Source: Fallopia convolvulus (taxonomy: Eukaryota; Streptophyta; Magnoliopsida; Caryophyllales; Polygonaceae). From it: a stretch of DNA of 64,000 nucleotides. A model generated the notes under the pieces. It did not search any database. It saw only the letters and a program-made list of their open reading frames with translations, and was not told the DNA's origin. This document shows, one piece after another, positions 1 through 11,024 of the stretch. The DNA lies in assembly GCA_964016875.1 (NCBI GenBank), contig OZ024721.1, positions 36,126,823 through 36,190,822 on the forward strand. The letters are read 5' to 3'. The first letter of the stretch is position 1; every line of letters begins with the position of its first letter. The translations under genes and the position numbers were made by a program.

Positions 1-851
1 GTGAGAAATCACAGAAAACAATTCAGATGCATTGTATGAGAAAAATACAGGATTGTTGCTAATTACCACCTTTCATAGAACTAGAGAGTACATTACAAGA
101 AAGCATTACATAAAACTAGAGAGTAGTGAATTACAAGAAAACATTACATAATAAGGCAACTCATAGAACATTTCAGAGTACTTGAAATTTGAACGCCGCC
201 TATCCCATTTGACTCATCGAACCATCAAAAGAAGTTACACTTGTCACATTTGTAGAACAATCTCTTCGGGTTTCTCAATGACTCGGATATCCTAACCGAA
301 GCTCTTGAAGGTGGTCGGCATCTACAATAAACATTGGTTGTTCTAAGCGGTGATCATGTACTTGATGAGGAACCGTGACGATCCATGTCTATTCCTGAAC
401 TCATAAGTAATAGGAAGAACCAATAGGTTGCATCGTTAGAAAAACTTGTAGAGCATTCAGATATAATGAACAGACTATCAATAGATAACTATGTACTTAT
501 GATTTATGAACAGACTATTCTAGTATAAAGTCAAGTCGCGGAGACAATTGAGTTGCCTTAACAAGGCACTTGACTCAAAGTGATTCCATGCTAGTCTGCC
601 ATTCACTATCAGTTCATCCAAGGTGTTCTGTCTCTCTTAAACTCACTATATACAAAACTGCAGAAAATGAATGAGCTTAAACAGTTCATCCAGTTTGTCT
701 CTTCTTTTCTAAGGGATTTTCTGTCTTGTATGTGTAAGCATATAATATTCAACGGGCAAGTTTCGAACAAATCAATTAAGAGGATGAAAGTAAGAATTAA
801 CAGATTCAATTTGCTCTACACGCTATAAGAATTAGCAAATTCAAGTAAGAA
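1..851. other. Non-coding flank with a short tandem duplication
   Basis: No convincing gene is visible. A unit beginning ACTAGAGAGTA and ending near CATTACATAA occurs twice in a row at about 80-114 and 115-153, so there is a local duplication of roughly 37 bp. The stretch could be 3' flank of the minus-strand ORF described at 852-1530, but no transcript signal proves that. Confidence 0.4.
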
Positions 852-1530
852 TTAACAGATTCCAGAACTTTCGAACGAAACTTCATTGTCTAAAGATAAT
901 GGATTCGCTTTCAATGTAGAGATTGACATATCTAATAGATGAAATACACCAGTGGGTTTTAGAGAAGATTTATGGACCTCGGAACTGAAAAAAAGGGAAG
1001 AAAAAAGAAGACAGATGAGATATCTTCCATTATACAAGAAAAATAATGCTGAATTTGACAAACCTTGCTGAGGATTTCAGAGTCGACGTGGGAGACTGTG
1101 GCTCAGAGCCTAAGTGCCAAGAAAGAGTCTTGGATGAGGGACTACTTGACAATGAAGCCGAAATCGATGACGAAGTAGATTCCGGTAAACATTCGATGAC
1201 GGTGCCGATTTGAATTTTTGGTATAGCAATGAAGAGGAAGTAGAGCAGATAGGAGGGAACGAGAAGGCCGATTGAGAGTGCCAACGCCAATCCACCTACC
1301 CCATTAAATGCTCTATGCAATTGGTCAACTAGGACGCCCAAATCCCAATTAAGTTGCGTCGTTCCCTTTTTTGTCTCTGAACCAGACGCCTCGCTTACCG
1401 GAATCTCCTTCCATCCGCGTCGTTCCCTTTCAGGCCCTCTCGGGGAATGCGTTAACGCCAGCGTTTTTCTCAGCTCTTGACATTGTTGAGTGGCTTTCAA
1501 TGGGTGTTGCAAAGTCTGATTTCTAGGCAA
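852..1530 (-). CDS. Hypothetical two-exon ORF, possibly a partial gene
   Basis: I do not recognise this protein. The minus strand is open from 1530 down to an in-frame donor (CAAG|GTTTGT, exon end about 1064). A pyrimidine-rich acceptor ending TTTTTTTCAG lies just before 984. Splicing the two keeps frame and continues to a TAA at 852-854, giving about 200 residues. The product has a polar N-terminal half rich in Arg, Glu and Lys, one strongly hydrophobic stretch (a likely membrane segment) in the middle, then a Ser-rich tail. There is no ATG in the first exon: the frame opens directly after a TAG at 1531-1533. So either an upstream exon supplies the start or this is a relic. A LINE tail on the other strand abuts the 5' side at 1532. 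The splice-compatible frame is the main support for it being real. Confidence 0.3.
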
Positions 1531-1531
1531 C

Positions 1532-2219
1532 TATGTTTACATTCATGTTTTGGCTGACTTGGAAGTGTCGGAATCAACCGATTTTTGAAGGCAAGGATAC
1601 AATCAACAAACACTCTTAGTGCAGCCGTGGTTTGCCAATCTGAATTATATGCAGCCTGTACTCACAAAGCGAGCTGGACGACACCGCCGTCGACCCTTAG
1701 TTCTACTCATCCCATCACCTGCTGGCAGCCTCCGCCGAAAGGGTGGGTTAAATTCAATGTCGACGGCGCCTTGAAAGGCAACCCTGGTAGCTTTGGGGGG
1801 AGGTCTGCTGCACAATATGAATGGTGAAGCTGTCTTTACTTTCACCTTTGTGAATGGTCACTCTTCTTCCATGTCTGTGGAATTGCTCGCAATTTATCAT
1901 GGGCTGAATTTGTCCAAGAGCTTAAACCATCAACGTATTATCATCGAGTTAGACTGGTAAGCTTGTCCAAGAAGGGGTGTCTTCTCCTAGCCCGAACTTC
2001 TATGTTATCAAAAGATGCCACATCTTGCTGACTGATCCGTCTTGGGAGGTCCGGATTTCTAATATCAGTCGTGAAGCAAACAAGGTTGTCGATGCTTTGG
2101 CACAATGGGCGGTTGCCCTCAACTCTCCTTTAACGACTTATAATGTTCTGCCTAGTTTCATTTTACATTTTATTCACGCTGATCATGTAGGCTTTAATAG
2201 CCATAACGCTTCTACTTAA
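1532..2219 (+). pseudogene. Decayed LINE 3' end, RNase H-like (RVT_3) domain
   Basis: This is the tail of a plant L1-type LINE ORF2. The order is typical: a short Trp-rich stretch (FWLTWKCRNQPIFEGK) that in this family follows the zf-RVT region, then the RNase H-like domain opening PPPKGWVKFNVDGALKGNPG at about 1726-1788, then its C-terminal part with REANKVVDALAQWA at about 2072-2113. The RNase H domain normally removes RNA from the cDNA hybrid in these elements. The frame is lost in a G run near 1795-1801 and again before 1977, so it cannot make the domain. No 5' part of the element is present. It runs opposite to the LINE pieces at 33459-39503. Confidence 0.7.
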
Positions 2220-2640
2220 ATAAATCAGCTTCCTTTGGATAAAAAAAACAAAATATTAATAATATCAATTGAGACGTTAAAAGTGCTACTCCGTATTACA
2301 TTCAAAAATATTATCTTTAAGTGCCTATCTACTTCAACAACGTTACTAATCTGCTAAAAATAAACAATGGTACTAATCTTAAAAATAAGATGTAGTATCT
2401 CGTTTCTACCAAAAAAAAAAGATGTACTATCTAGTAATGTGTTATAAATAATAAAGATAATTGTCCCTAATGATACATACAAATATTTAATAAAAAAATT
2501 TAGAACCCTAAATAATTATTTAAATAATAAAGATAATTATCCCTAATGTTATATAGAAATATTTATTAAAAAAATATATTGTAAATTCTTTATCAAATCC
2601 GAAGGTTGAGATCCTGTATTAACATATCCTATAATGATCA
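2220..2640. other. AT-rich spacer, no gene seen
   Basis: A very AT-rich stretch with many short A and T runs and a partly repeated segment (AATAATAAAGATAATT at about 2447 and 2525). I see no coding, RNA or terminal-repeat signal. Confidence 0.5.
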
Positions 2641-2643
2641 AAT

Positions 2644-3260
2644 CAATGGTTCGATTTTGGTTTTCCCGGGTTGAGATGGATAGCAGGTTTATGCTTTAAG
2701 AAGTCGAACCAAACCGAAATTAAACCAAAACCATACAAACTAAAATGATATGACTCGTTACATGAAAACAAGAAAATGTGAACGGATCTCTAAACCCTAA
2801 CCTTAAACCCCCTAAACCCTGGCTAAGCATCGATTCAAAACCAAACCATAAGAAAACCAAATATTGATGTTGGGTTCACTTAAACTAGTGGTTGGATTTT
2901 GGTTTTGCCAGGTTGAGATGGATAGAAGGTTATGCTTTAAGAAGTTTGAACCAAACCGAAATTAAACCAAAACCATACAAACCATACAAACTAAAATGTG
3001 AATGGATCATTAAACCCTAACCATATAAACCTTAATTCCTAACCTTAAACCCCCTAACCCTAACTAGGGTTGATCATCAGTTCAAAACCGAACTGAAAGG
3101 AAAACCAAATATTGGTGTTGGGTTCACCTAAAGCCAGTGGTTCGATATCGGTTTTGTCAATTCAAGATGAATAAAAGGTTATGCTTTGAGAAGTTCGAAC
3201 CAAGCCGAAATTAAATGAAACCATACAAACTAAAAGGATATGACTCGTTACTCGAGAACA
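2644..3260. repeat. Tandem repeat, ~245-bp unit, with telomere-like motifs
   Basis: Three diverged copies start at about 2644, 2888 and 3137, the last one incomplete. Each carries GGTTCGATTTTGGTTTT-like sequence, then GTTGAGATGGATAG, then TATGCTTTAAGAAGT, then CCAAACCGAAATTAAA and CATACAAACTAAAA. The first two copies also contain runs resembling the plant telomere repeat (CCCTAAA/AACCCTAA) at about 2793-2822 and 3012-3068. It could be a small satellite array or part of an unrecognised transposon; no terminal repeats or coding sequence are evident. Confidence 0.75.
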
Positions 3261-3669
3261 AGAAAATGTGAAAATTAAGAAAAAGAAATTAAGAAAAAGA
3301 TAAAGTAATTTTTACCAAAATTCAATTTAGGTAGGTATACATGTTTATGATTGTTTCTTTAAATATTTATATCTTTGAAAATTGATATCTTTCTAAAATT
3401 TCAATAATATGTCTCATTTGAAGTATAAAGATTTTTCTAATGTGTGCCCATGTGCACACAATTAGAATTTTAATCTTGGTAAATCTGGATAGTGTTTGTT
3501 AATTTTAATTTTTTTTAAAAAAGGGTTTATTAATTCTAATTTAGAGAATAGTTTTGAAATAATTTCCCACATTAACACTTTTATTTATGTGCCCATGGGA
3601 ACACATTAACCGAATCGTAAAAAAAGTGAGATATGTTTCGTAACAAATCTAATTATGAAAAGATAATTA
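3261..3669. other. AT-rich spacer, no gene seen
   Basis: AT-rich sequence between the tandem repeat and the left edge of element B. The phrase TGTGCCCATG(G/T)GCACACA occurs in related forms near 3444 and 3588. Nothing else stands out. Confidence 0.4.
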
Positions 3670-3674
3670 GCAAT

Positions 3675-4742
3675 TGCTCAAGGGATGACAACGATCTTAG
3701 TTCGATTGACATCTATGGTTGAAGAGTCCAACAAAAAGAGATGGGTCACTTTGATTCAACACAAGCTGAGCCCAGATTCTATGGATTGATGTATTGGACC
3801 GAGTTTCACTGAATGGGGCGCCGATTACTTGTGCTATTGGGGGTCTTATTCATCACTATTTCCTAATTTAGATACATGGAATGATTTGTCTCACTTTTAG
3901 GCTGAATTTAGTAAGTGACTGGGTGAGTAAAATTGTTACATGGGTCAAAGTCAATTCTTTGACTTGACCAATCTAAATGTGGAAAATATCTTTATTATTA
4001 GTTATTTATGAAACAATTTTAATTCAGCAAATAATGTAGAGGTTTCGGCAACTAGGGTTTGTTAGGGCTTGGTAATCTCTCTGCTATAAGTTTTTTATCT
4101 TGTTAGGATAATTTCGTTACTCATTAAGTCAGATAAATTATTTAATTGATTTAATTAAAGTAAGGGAATTTAGTTAGTTGCATTTATATTATTTTACGAT
4201 ATCTTAGGAAGCAAGCATAAGACCGAAAATACCCTTCTAAGGCCGGCCATGTGTTGGCTTGTTCTCCAAGAGATCTTGCTTTGTACTCCTTTAAATACTT
4301 TGCATATTTCATTAATAAAAGCTGCTTGGAATTAGATAAACCATGAATTCGTTTTATCTAGTTCTTGGGCCATAAAATACAAGTGTGTTGGAAGCATTCA
4401 AGAGCCGATCATATTCATCTTAATTCAACTCTCTCTCCCTTGTCAATTTCAGTTTTGATTCTTTGAGTTTGATCAATTGTTAGTTCTAGTTCGATTCTCA
4501 TAAGATCAACTAGTTCATCAACTGGATTTAGCGCTCGAGCCAATCCAATTGAACTATCGTTTGATTTTTTCAAAAGGATCGAAATTTCAAATTCATTGTT
4601 CTTTGATTTCGAGATTAATTGTGTAACAAGTCATTAACTTTGAAAGTGATCTAGGTTGGAAATTCGATTACAAGGCAAGATCGGGTCTTGTGAGGTTGCA
4701 ATACTTGATCTACAAGGAGTAATCCGAGGCGATCACATATCA
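3675..4742 (+). repeat. 5' LTR of element B
   Basis: Starts TGCTCAAGGGA and ends ATATCA. It matches 32392-33458 over its whole length with scattered substitutions and small indels. The first ~115 bp also encode the last residues of pol in the 3' copy. A TTTAAATACTTTGC stretch with AATAAA nearby (about 4290-4320) is a plausible U3/R region. Confidence 0.88.
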
Positions 4743-4744
4743 AG

Positions 4745-4752
4745 TGGTATCA
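4745..4752 (+). other. Primer binding site of element B (initiator tRNA-Met type)
   Basis: TGGTATCA lies two bases after the 5' LTR. This is the usual start of the tRNA-iMet primer site in plant LTR elements; only the first eight bases match well. Confidence 0.65.
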
Positions 4753-5011
4753 TTCATCCAACCTCTCGCCAAGTAATATTTTCTTTCCTTAATTTGATTT
4801 CTAGTTGATTGATTCAGTTATTGATCCTAAAGCTCATACCTTTATCCATATTTCTAAACTTTGGGGCCAAAATCTGATTTTTTTCTCTATAAACCACCTT
4901 ATTTCCGCCACCACCACCACGAGACACCGCAGGCATCACCATAACTAGTGCCACTCCACCCAGCCGCACCACCCCCCATTGCACCACCACTCGTCCTCCA
5001 CCACCCCCTTG
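4753..5011 (+). other. Element B leader, left part
   Basis: Untranslated leader rich in CCACCACC runs (about 4905-5010). It stops at element A's target duplication and resumes at 23517 with further CCACAACCCCACAACC sequence, consistent with one original leader. Confidence 0.7.
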
Positions 5012-5016
5012 GTGAT
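5012..5016. repeat. Target-site duplication of element A (GTGAT), left
   Basis: GTGAT immediately precedes the element A 5' LTR and recurs exactly at 23512-23516 after the 3' LTR. This shows A entered B's leader by a normal integration. Confidence 0.9.
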
Positions 5017-5916
5017 TGATGTTCGTGTTTTTAGTATAGTTTTTTAGTAGGTTTTGTTTGTTTATTAGGTTTAGTTTTGATAAAATTAGGTGAACGAGAG
5101 TTACCGAGTTCGTTGATCGAGATTTTGGTTCGGTGTTTGTATTTTTTCGGTTTCTTCTGATTTTCTGTAAGACGATATTTTGTTATTAATTTGAGTAGTG
5201 TTTTGTTTTCAATGATTTCTTTTGTTGAATTTATTTTCTTAGTTATGATTAGTGAGTAGTCTTCTTTTCTAGGATCGGGGTTAAGCCCGGCATAGTTAAG
5301 CATGTTTGATGAGTAAGATTGTGTGTTGAATGCCTTTTATCCATTATTGAGATTGTTTGTTAAGCTTATATCAAGATGAAAGTTGAGGTAATTTGAGTTT
5401 TTAACTTGATTGAAAGAGAAAGTTAGTAACTTGAAGGCTGATAATGTTTGAATGCGAAAGTTTCAAGCTTTAGATCCAAAACAAGCAATTAAGTGAATTG
5501 GGTTATGAAAGTAGGTTAATTTACCTGATAGTCAGCGAAAGTTGATGACTCTATCTATTTAAAGGCATGATCTATTATTCTTACAAGTTTATATGCATGA
5601 CTATGTTGTGGTGTCCCTAGTCCTAGATCTTTGTTTTTATTTGAATTATCTTAAGTGAATTTCGTTACTGAGTTGCTAGCCTCGGTACCGAACTTATTTA
5701 GGTCGTTAGATTGAGTCTTTTGTGTACGGTGGTGCGTTAACGACCCTGACAACGTCGTTAACGGGGTTGCTCGTGAGTGTGTTTGTTTTATTTTGTTTGT
5801 TGTTTTTAGTAGTTGATAAACGAACAACCTTGCTTCCTGTGGAACGATCCTGACCTCCCTGTACTCAGCGGGGTCTTGATTATAAATTTATTTGTTGTCA
5901 AGAAACCCTCTCAACA
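5017..5916 (+). repeat. 5' LTR of element A, 588-bp internal deletion
   Basis: It matches the 3' LTR (22024-23511) except that the equivalent of 22098-22685 is missing. The join lies at 5090/5091 and shares a GGT at the break, which suggests a microhomology deletion. Boxes of the palindrome family lie at 5662, 5682, 5703, 5735 and 5756. Confidence 0.9.
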
Positions 5917-5917
5917 A

Positions 5918-5937
5918 ATTGGCGCCGTTGCCGGGGA
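5918..5937 (+). other. Primer binding site of element A (tRNA-Asp type)
   Basis: TTGGCGCCGTTGCCGGGGA follows directly after the LTR end. This is the primer site typical of Athila/Tat-lineage plant elements. Confidence 0.85.
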
Positions 5938-6031
5938 AGCAACGTGTTTGTTTGTTTATCTGTGGGTTCGGGAATAGCCCAACCCCGTTTTTGTTTTTAA
6001 TTTTTGTTTTCTCTGTCTGTTTTCTCAGCGT

Positions 6032-7726
6032 ATGCCGGTAGGACGACGAAGGCTCGAGTTTGACAACAACGGTTATTACTCAGAACCCGAACGTTCCCTG
6101 CACCGTAGACTCCGAGAAAACCGAGCCATGGCCACGCCTGAAGAGATGGCTCGTCAAATGGAAGACCTCCGAAATCAGATGGAGGCGTTAAAAACTGAGA
6201 AAGAAGGCGCTGCTGCTGAGGTTCAGCGTCACCGAGCTGCTAATTCTCGTCTACAAGAGGAGCTTAATGCATATCCGAGGAATGCCAAACAGTACATGCA
6301 TCCAGAACTGAGGGTGCCAGAATCTCCAATCGTGCTTCCCGAGATAGAGAAATCCTTTGAGATCAAGTCTCAATTCATATCCTTAATTAAACGGGCTCAG
6401 TTTGAAGGGAAACCTACTGAGTGCCCTATGGAGCATATTAGAAATTTTCTTGATTTATGTGACACCATAGCTGCTGAATGTGTCTCACTAGAATATGTTC
6501 TGTTAAAAGCTTTCAGGTGGTCTCTTGCTGGGAAGGCCCTGAGCTGGTTGGAGAGCCTACCTCCTAAGTCTATCAGGACTTGGAAGAACTTGTATGATCA
6601 ATTTCTTACAAAATTCTTCTCTCCTGCCAAGACAACGGAGTTGAGGAAACGCATCACCTCCTATCACCAGCTGCTTAATGAAACCTTTGTTGAAACATGG
6701 GAAAGATTCAAAGAGATGCTTAGACAATGCCCCACTCATGGGCAACCTTTATATGTTTTGCAAGAAATCTTTTTCCAGGGTATCAACGCAGAGACCAAGA
6801 ACCGCATCAACACGCATATTGCGTGTAGTTTTATAGAGATGGATCCCACGGCTGCATGGGAACTGCTGGATAAGTTGTCCAATTATGATGCCATGTATGG
6901 AACCCAGCAGACCCCACAACCCCAGAAACGTCTCTACATGCCTAACCGAGACGAAGTTGACCCGGATGTTAAAAATCAATTCTTGCAAGATGAGGTCAAC
7001 CGTCTGAAGAAGCAGGTAAGTTTTCTGAAATCCTCTCAATCATGTCAAGAATGTGGTTCTTCTGCACATAGTACATCTGCTTGCACTAACATAGAGCAGG
7101 TTAGAGCTGCTGAGACAATAGCTGAGATGAATTATATGAGAGGACCATACAGGAACCAGCATAGCTATCATGACAGGTCAAACAACTATCAGGCATGGGG
7201 CAATCAAAATACTAATCAAAACTATGCAATGCCTCCACCAGATAGACGACCTGCACCTTATCGACCTCCAGGCCATCAGGAGCCACCATCATGGGTTCAA
7301 GGATTACAGGAAGGCATTAACGGAGTGACCAACAAGGTTAACGAAGTTCAAGCCAACCTAAACCAACAAAATAAAAGATGGGGAGAGTTCGATATATGGA
7401 AGAAGAGTGTTGATTCCCAACTAGGGAACCTCGCTGCCCAAATTCCGAGACCACAAGGGCAACTCCCGGGCCGCCCCGAGGAGAACCCAAGGGGACAAAT
7501 AGCAGCGGTGCACCTTAGGAGCGGGAAGACATTGCCGGAGCGAGTCCAAGCTGAGGAAAAGGAGGAAGAGGATGTCACCAAACAGCTCGTTAACGAGCCA
7601 GCGAGGGCAAATAACGAGCCCATATACCAAGGTGACGAGGTTCCGAGGGTTCCTAACGACCCTACCCCAGGTAAGTCCTCTAAACCGAGCCTTCCCCTCA
7701 ACTCCAGGGTCGTTACCGACCCCATT
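6032..7726 (+). CDS. Athila-type Gag, first copy, truncated by inverted LTR
   Basis: This is the capsid/nucleocapsid protein that packages element RNA in the cytoplasm. The ATG at 6032 lies about 95 bp after the primer site and opens a frame of about 565 codons. An N-terminal coiled-coil-like stretch (residues 35-85, rich in Met, Glu, Gln) precedes the Retrotrans_gag core, which includes a segment around FRWSLAGKALSWLESLPP (residues about 160-180). A Cys/His patch (CQECGSSAHSTSAC, residues about 341-354) resembles a degenerate zinc knuckle. The C-terminal linker carries a heptad repeat centred on VNEP/PNDP, the translation of the 21-nt palindrome repeat. The frame runs only five more bases into the inverted LTR at 7727 before TGA, so the natural gag-pol join is lost from this copy. 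Confidence 0.88.
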
Positions 7727-9216
7727 TGTTGAGAGGGTTTCTTGACAACAAATAAATTTATAATCAAGACCCCGCTGAGTACAGGGAGGTCAGGATCGTT
7801 CCACAGGAAGCAAGGTTGTTCGTTTATCAACTACTAAAAACAACAAACAAAATAAAACAAACACACTCACGAGCAGCCCCGTTAACGACGTTGTCAGGGT
7901 CGTTAACAAACCACCGTACACAAAAGACTCAATCTAACGACCTAAATAAGTTCGGTACCGAGGCTAGCAACTCAGTAACGAAATTCACTTAAGATAATTC
8001 AAATAAAAACAAAGATCTAGGACTAGGGACACCACAACATAGTCATGCATATAAACTTGTAAGAAGAATAGATCATGCCTTTAAATAGATAGAGTCATCA
8101 ACTTTCGCTGACTATCAGGTAAATTAACCTACTTTCGTAACCCAATTCACTTAATTGCTTGTTTTAGATCTAAAGCTTGAAACTTTCGCATTCAAACATT
8201 ATCAACCTTCAAGTTACTAACTTTCTCTTTCAATCAAGTTAAAAACTCAAATTACCTCAACTTTCATCTTGATATAAGCTTAACAAACAATCTCAATAAT
8301 GGATAAAAGGCATTCAACACACAATCTTACTCATCAAACATACTTAACTATGCCGGGCTTAACCCCGATCCTAGAAAAGAAGACTACTCACTAATCATAA
8401 CTAAGAAAATAAATTCAACAAAAGAAATCATTGAAAAAAAAAACACTACTCAAATTAATAACAAAATATCGTCTTATAGAAAATCAGAAGAAACCGAAAA
8501 AATACAAACACCGAACCAAAATCTCGATCAACGAACTCGGTAACTCTCGTTCACCGACCTCCGAACTCGACTCCGATCCTCTCTCGACTCTCTCGGTGTC
8601 TTCCTCTTCTCTCTATATCGATCTCCCCAAAAAAAATCCCTCCTTCTAGGCTAGATAAGAAGGCTATTTATACTACAAAGCCTAAAAACTAATAATGCTA
8701 GAAGATAAAAACTTTCCTAAAAAGATAGAAAAAAAATCTAGAAAGATAGAAATAAAATCTAGAAAGATAGAAAGACCTAAAATACATAATATAATAACCC
8801 TAAAAATTATAAAAAAAATACTCTACCGATACGGAAATAATTTCCCGCACAGGATCGGTGAGTTACAAAGTCAACCCTCGAAATTTCTATAACGTGGCCT
8901 TGTTAACGAGCCCTCACAGCCTCGTTAACGAGCCTGGGCTTGGTTTCTTCCACACTTCATCTCATAAAACCTGGACTCTGACTTCTCCATACTTGTATTC
9001 CTCCGTCTTTCATTGTAGCGCTCCAAATTCAGCTCCATATAGCACCTTTCCCTTGCTAAAACCTACAAAATACACAAAATAGAGTAGCTTCCATACTTTC
9101 TATGAAAATATGCAAAACCATCCAAAAACAAACAAAACTAAACCTAATTTTATCAAAACTAAACCTAATAAACAAAGAAAACCTACTAAAAAACTATACT
9201 AAAAACACGAACATCA
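7727..9216 (-). repeat. Inverted, full-length LTR (third LTR of the complex)
   Basis: On the minus strand it begins TGATGTTCG (9216) and ends CTCAACA (7727), with the same structure as 22024-23511 and about 1.49 kb long. It keeps the 588 bp that the 5' LTR has lost. The preceding minus-strand sequence AGTATGGGGTGTTT just outside 9216 is in the polypurine-tract position. Confidence 0.9.
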
Positions 9217-11024
9217 AAACACCCCATACTTAGACTTGCTTGTCCTCAAGCAATCACTAAACAATAATCAAAACCAAACAAACATACTTATCAAGATATA
9301 GCCATCCTCTAAAAAGCAACATCTACACATGAGAAAAATATAACAAAAGATTTATTAATGTCATCACACATATATGCACCAAATAGGTACAAGAAAATAC
9401 AATCCAACCTCACAAGGGATATAATGTGTTTCACTCAACTCTCAAGTGTTTAGGCTTATAAATTCAATCTCTCAACTCAATCCAATATACAAAAACTCAT
9501 AGAAATTGGAACTTATATCACCAATACTCTCCACCCAAGATTTGTCAAAACAAGCCAAAAACATCAAGAGCAACTTAGGGGGCTCAATGAAAAACTTCAT
9601 AGAAGCTTTCATTCGGCCGGGTTGTAATGGGGCTTGGTAAAGACAATTAGGCGTGGAAATATTTTGGCTATGTGGTGCTAATAATATCCGGGAATCAAAG
9701 ACTCCTAAAAACTCACACATAAACAAAAACTCTCAGAAAAACATATACCAAACTCACTCTCTCATTATGCACACTCTCTTTACTTACCCAACATATCCTA
9801 GAAAGTCTCATAAGAACTAAAAGAATCTCTGATATTATCTATAAACACATATGCACTTCAAACTTCTTTCTTCTCTTCGCTACTTTACTCTTTCTTCTTT
9901 CTTTTTCCTTTTCGCTGCCTCGTTAACGAGCCCTACTTCAGGGTCGTTAACGAGCTTCATCGTGTATTCTTCCATCATTTCTTTCTCCTTATCTCCAACA
10001 AATAACTTCATTTTGTGCATCTTTTGCTCATCAAGAGATCTTTCTTATTACAAGTAAAACCAGAGCCTTCCAATCTACCCTTCCCAATAATCCCTCAATC
10101 ACAGCAAACATTATACCAAAAATAGTCAAAATGAAGTAAGAATAGGCTCAAGAAGGGCAGTTTCACTCATGGCGAGCCTTCTCAAGCAGCTGCTTATACT
10201 CCTTCACTCCCTTTTTTACACTCAACAAAAATACCTCTCCAATCTAAGTCCTAATCCCCGGATAGGGTCAAGCTTATCTCGGCTAGGGAAATTTTTGTGG
10301 AGCTAAAAATAAAAGCTTCAGGCTAGCATTGGCTATCAAAAGAAGGATCATGTAAAGGTGGATAAGGAATAAAAAGGCTTATAAAAATAAGTTCTCCATC
10401 ATATGATTCTCACAAGTAATGAACTATAAATCCCATACGGGTCTCAAGAAATAGATAACCATCACAATTCCAAGAGATAATATGCATATAGAGAGTAAAT
10501 CACACAAGAAAAGAAGAGGGATTTATTGATGTTCTCCCTATAAGGCCAAAAATTCCTCACTAGGTGATAATTTTGTTGGATTGCATAACTTATGCTATAA
10601 AGTATATGTGCTCAATTTCATCAAGTGCTATCTTCTTCTAAAAACAATTTCAAGTTAAGAATCCGGCTATACTATTAAAGACATCTTTGCAAGGAATTAT
10701 ATGATTAAGCTAGCAATTACTATCATAGAACCTAAGAAAGGGATATCTATCAATTCTAAAACTCTTTTTTTTTTCCGAATTTTCATTTTTCTAGAGAATA
10801 AAAACTACTCAAAACACATAAAACACTACGACAACAAGTTTGCTATTTTCTCCCACCCCATACTTAAAATTACAGTGTCCCCACTGTAAGAAAAATAAGA
10901 AGAAGGAAAAGAAATAGAAAAGAAAACAAACAAAGATAAAAGAAGAAAAAGAAAGAAAACAAACATAAAAACTTACAAAGTCTCAAAAGTGGAAAACAAG
11001 GAAAAACTTCATCTTCAGGCTGAA
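9217..11024 (-). other. Inverted 3' non-coding region of the Athila segment
   Basis: Reverse complement of 20263-22023, with scattered differences and small indels. It holds two exact palindrome boxes (9921 and 9944). The short open frames within it are not conserved in phase with the other copy and are not credible genes. Confidence 0.8.

Noticed and set aside
2790..3070. Interstitial telomere from a chromosome fusion
   Set aside because: Only a few degenerate AACCCTAA units are present, and they recur inside a 245-bp repeat.
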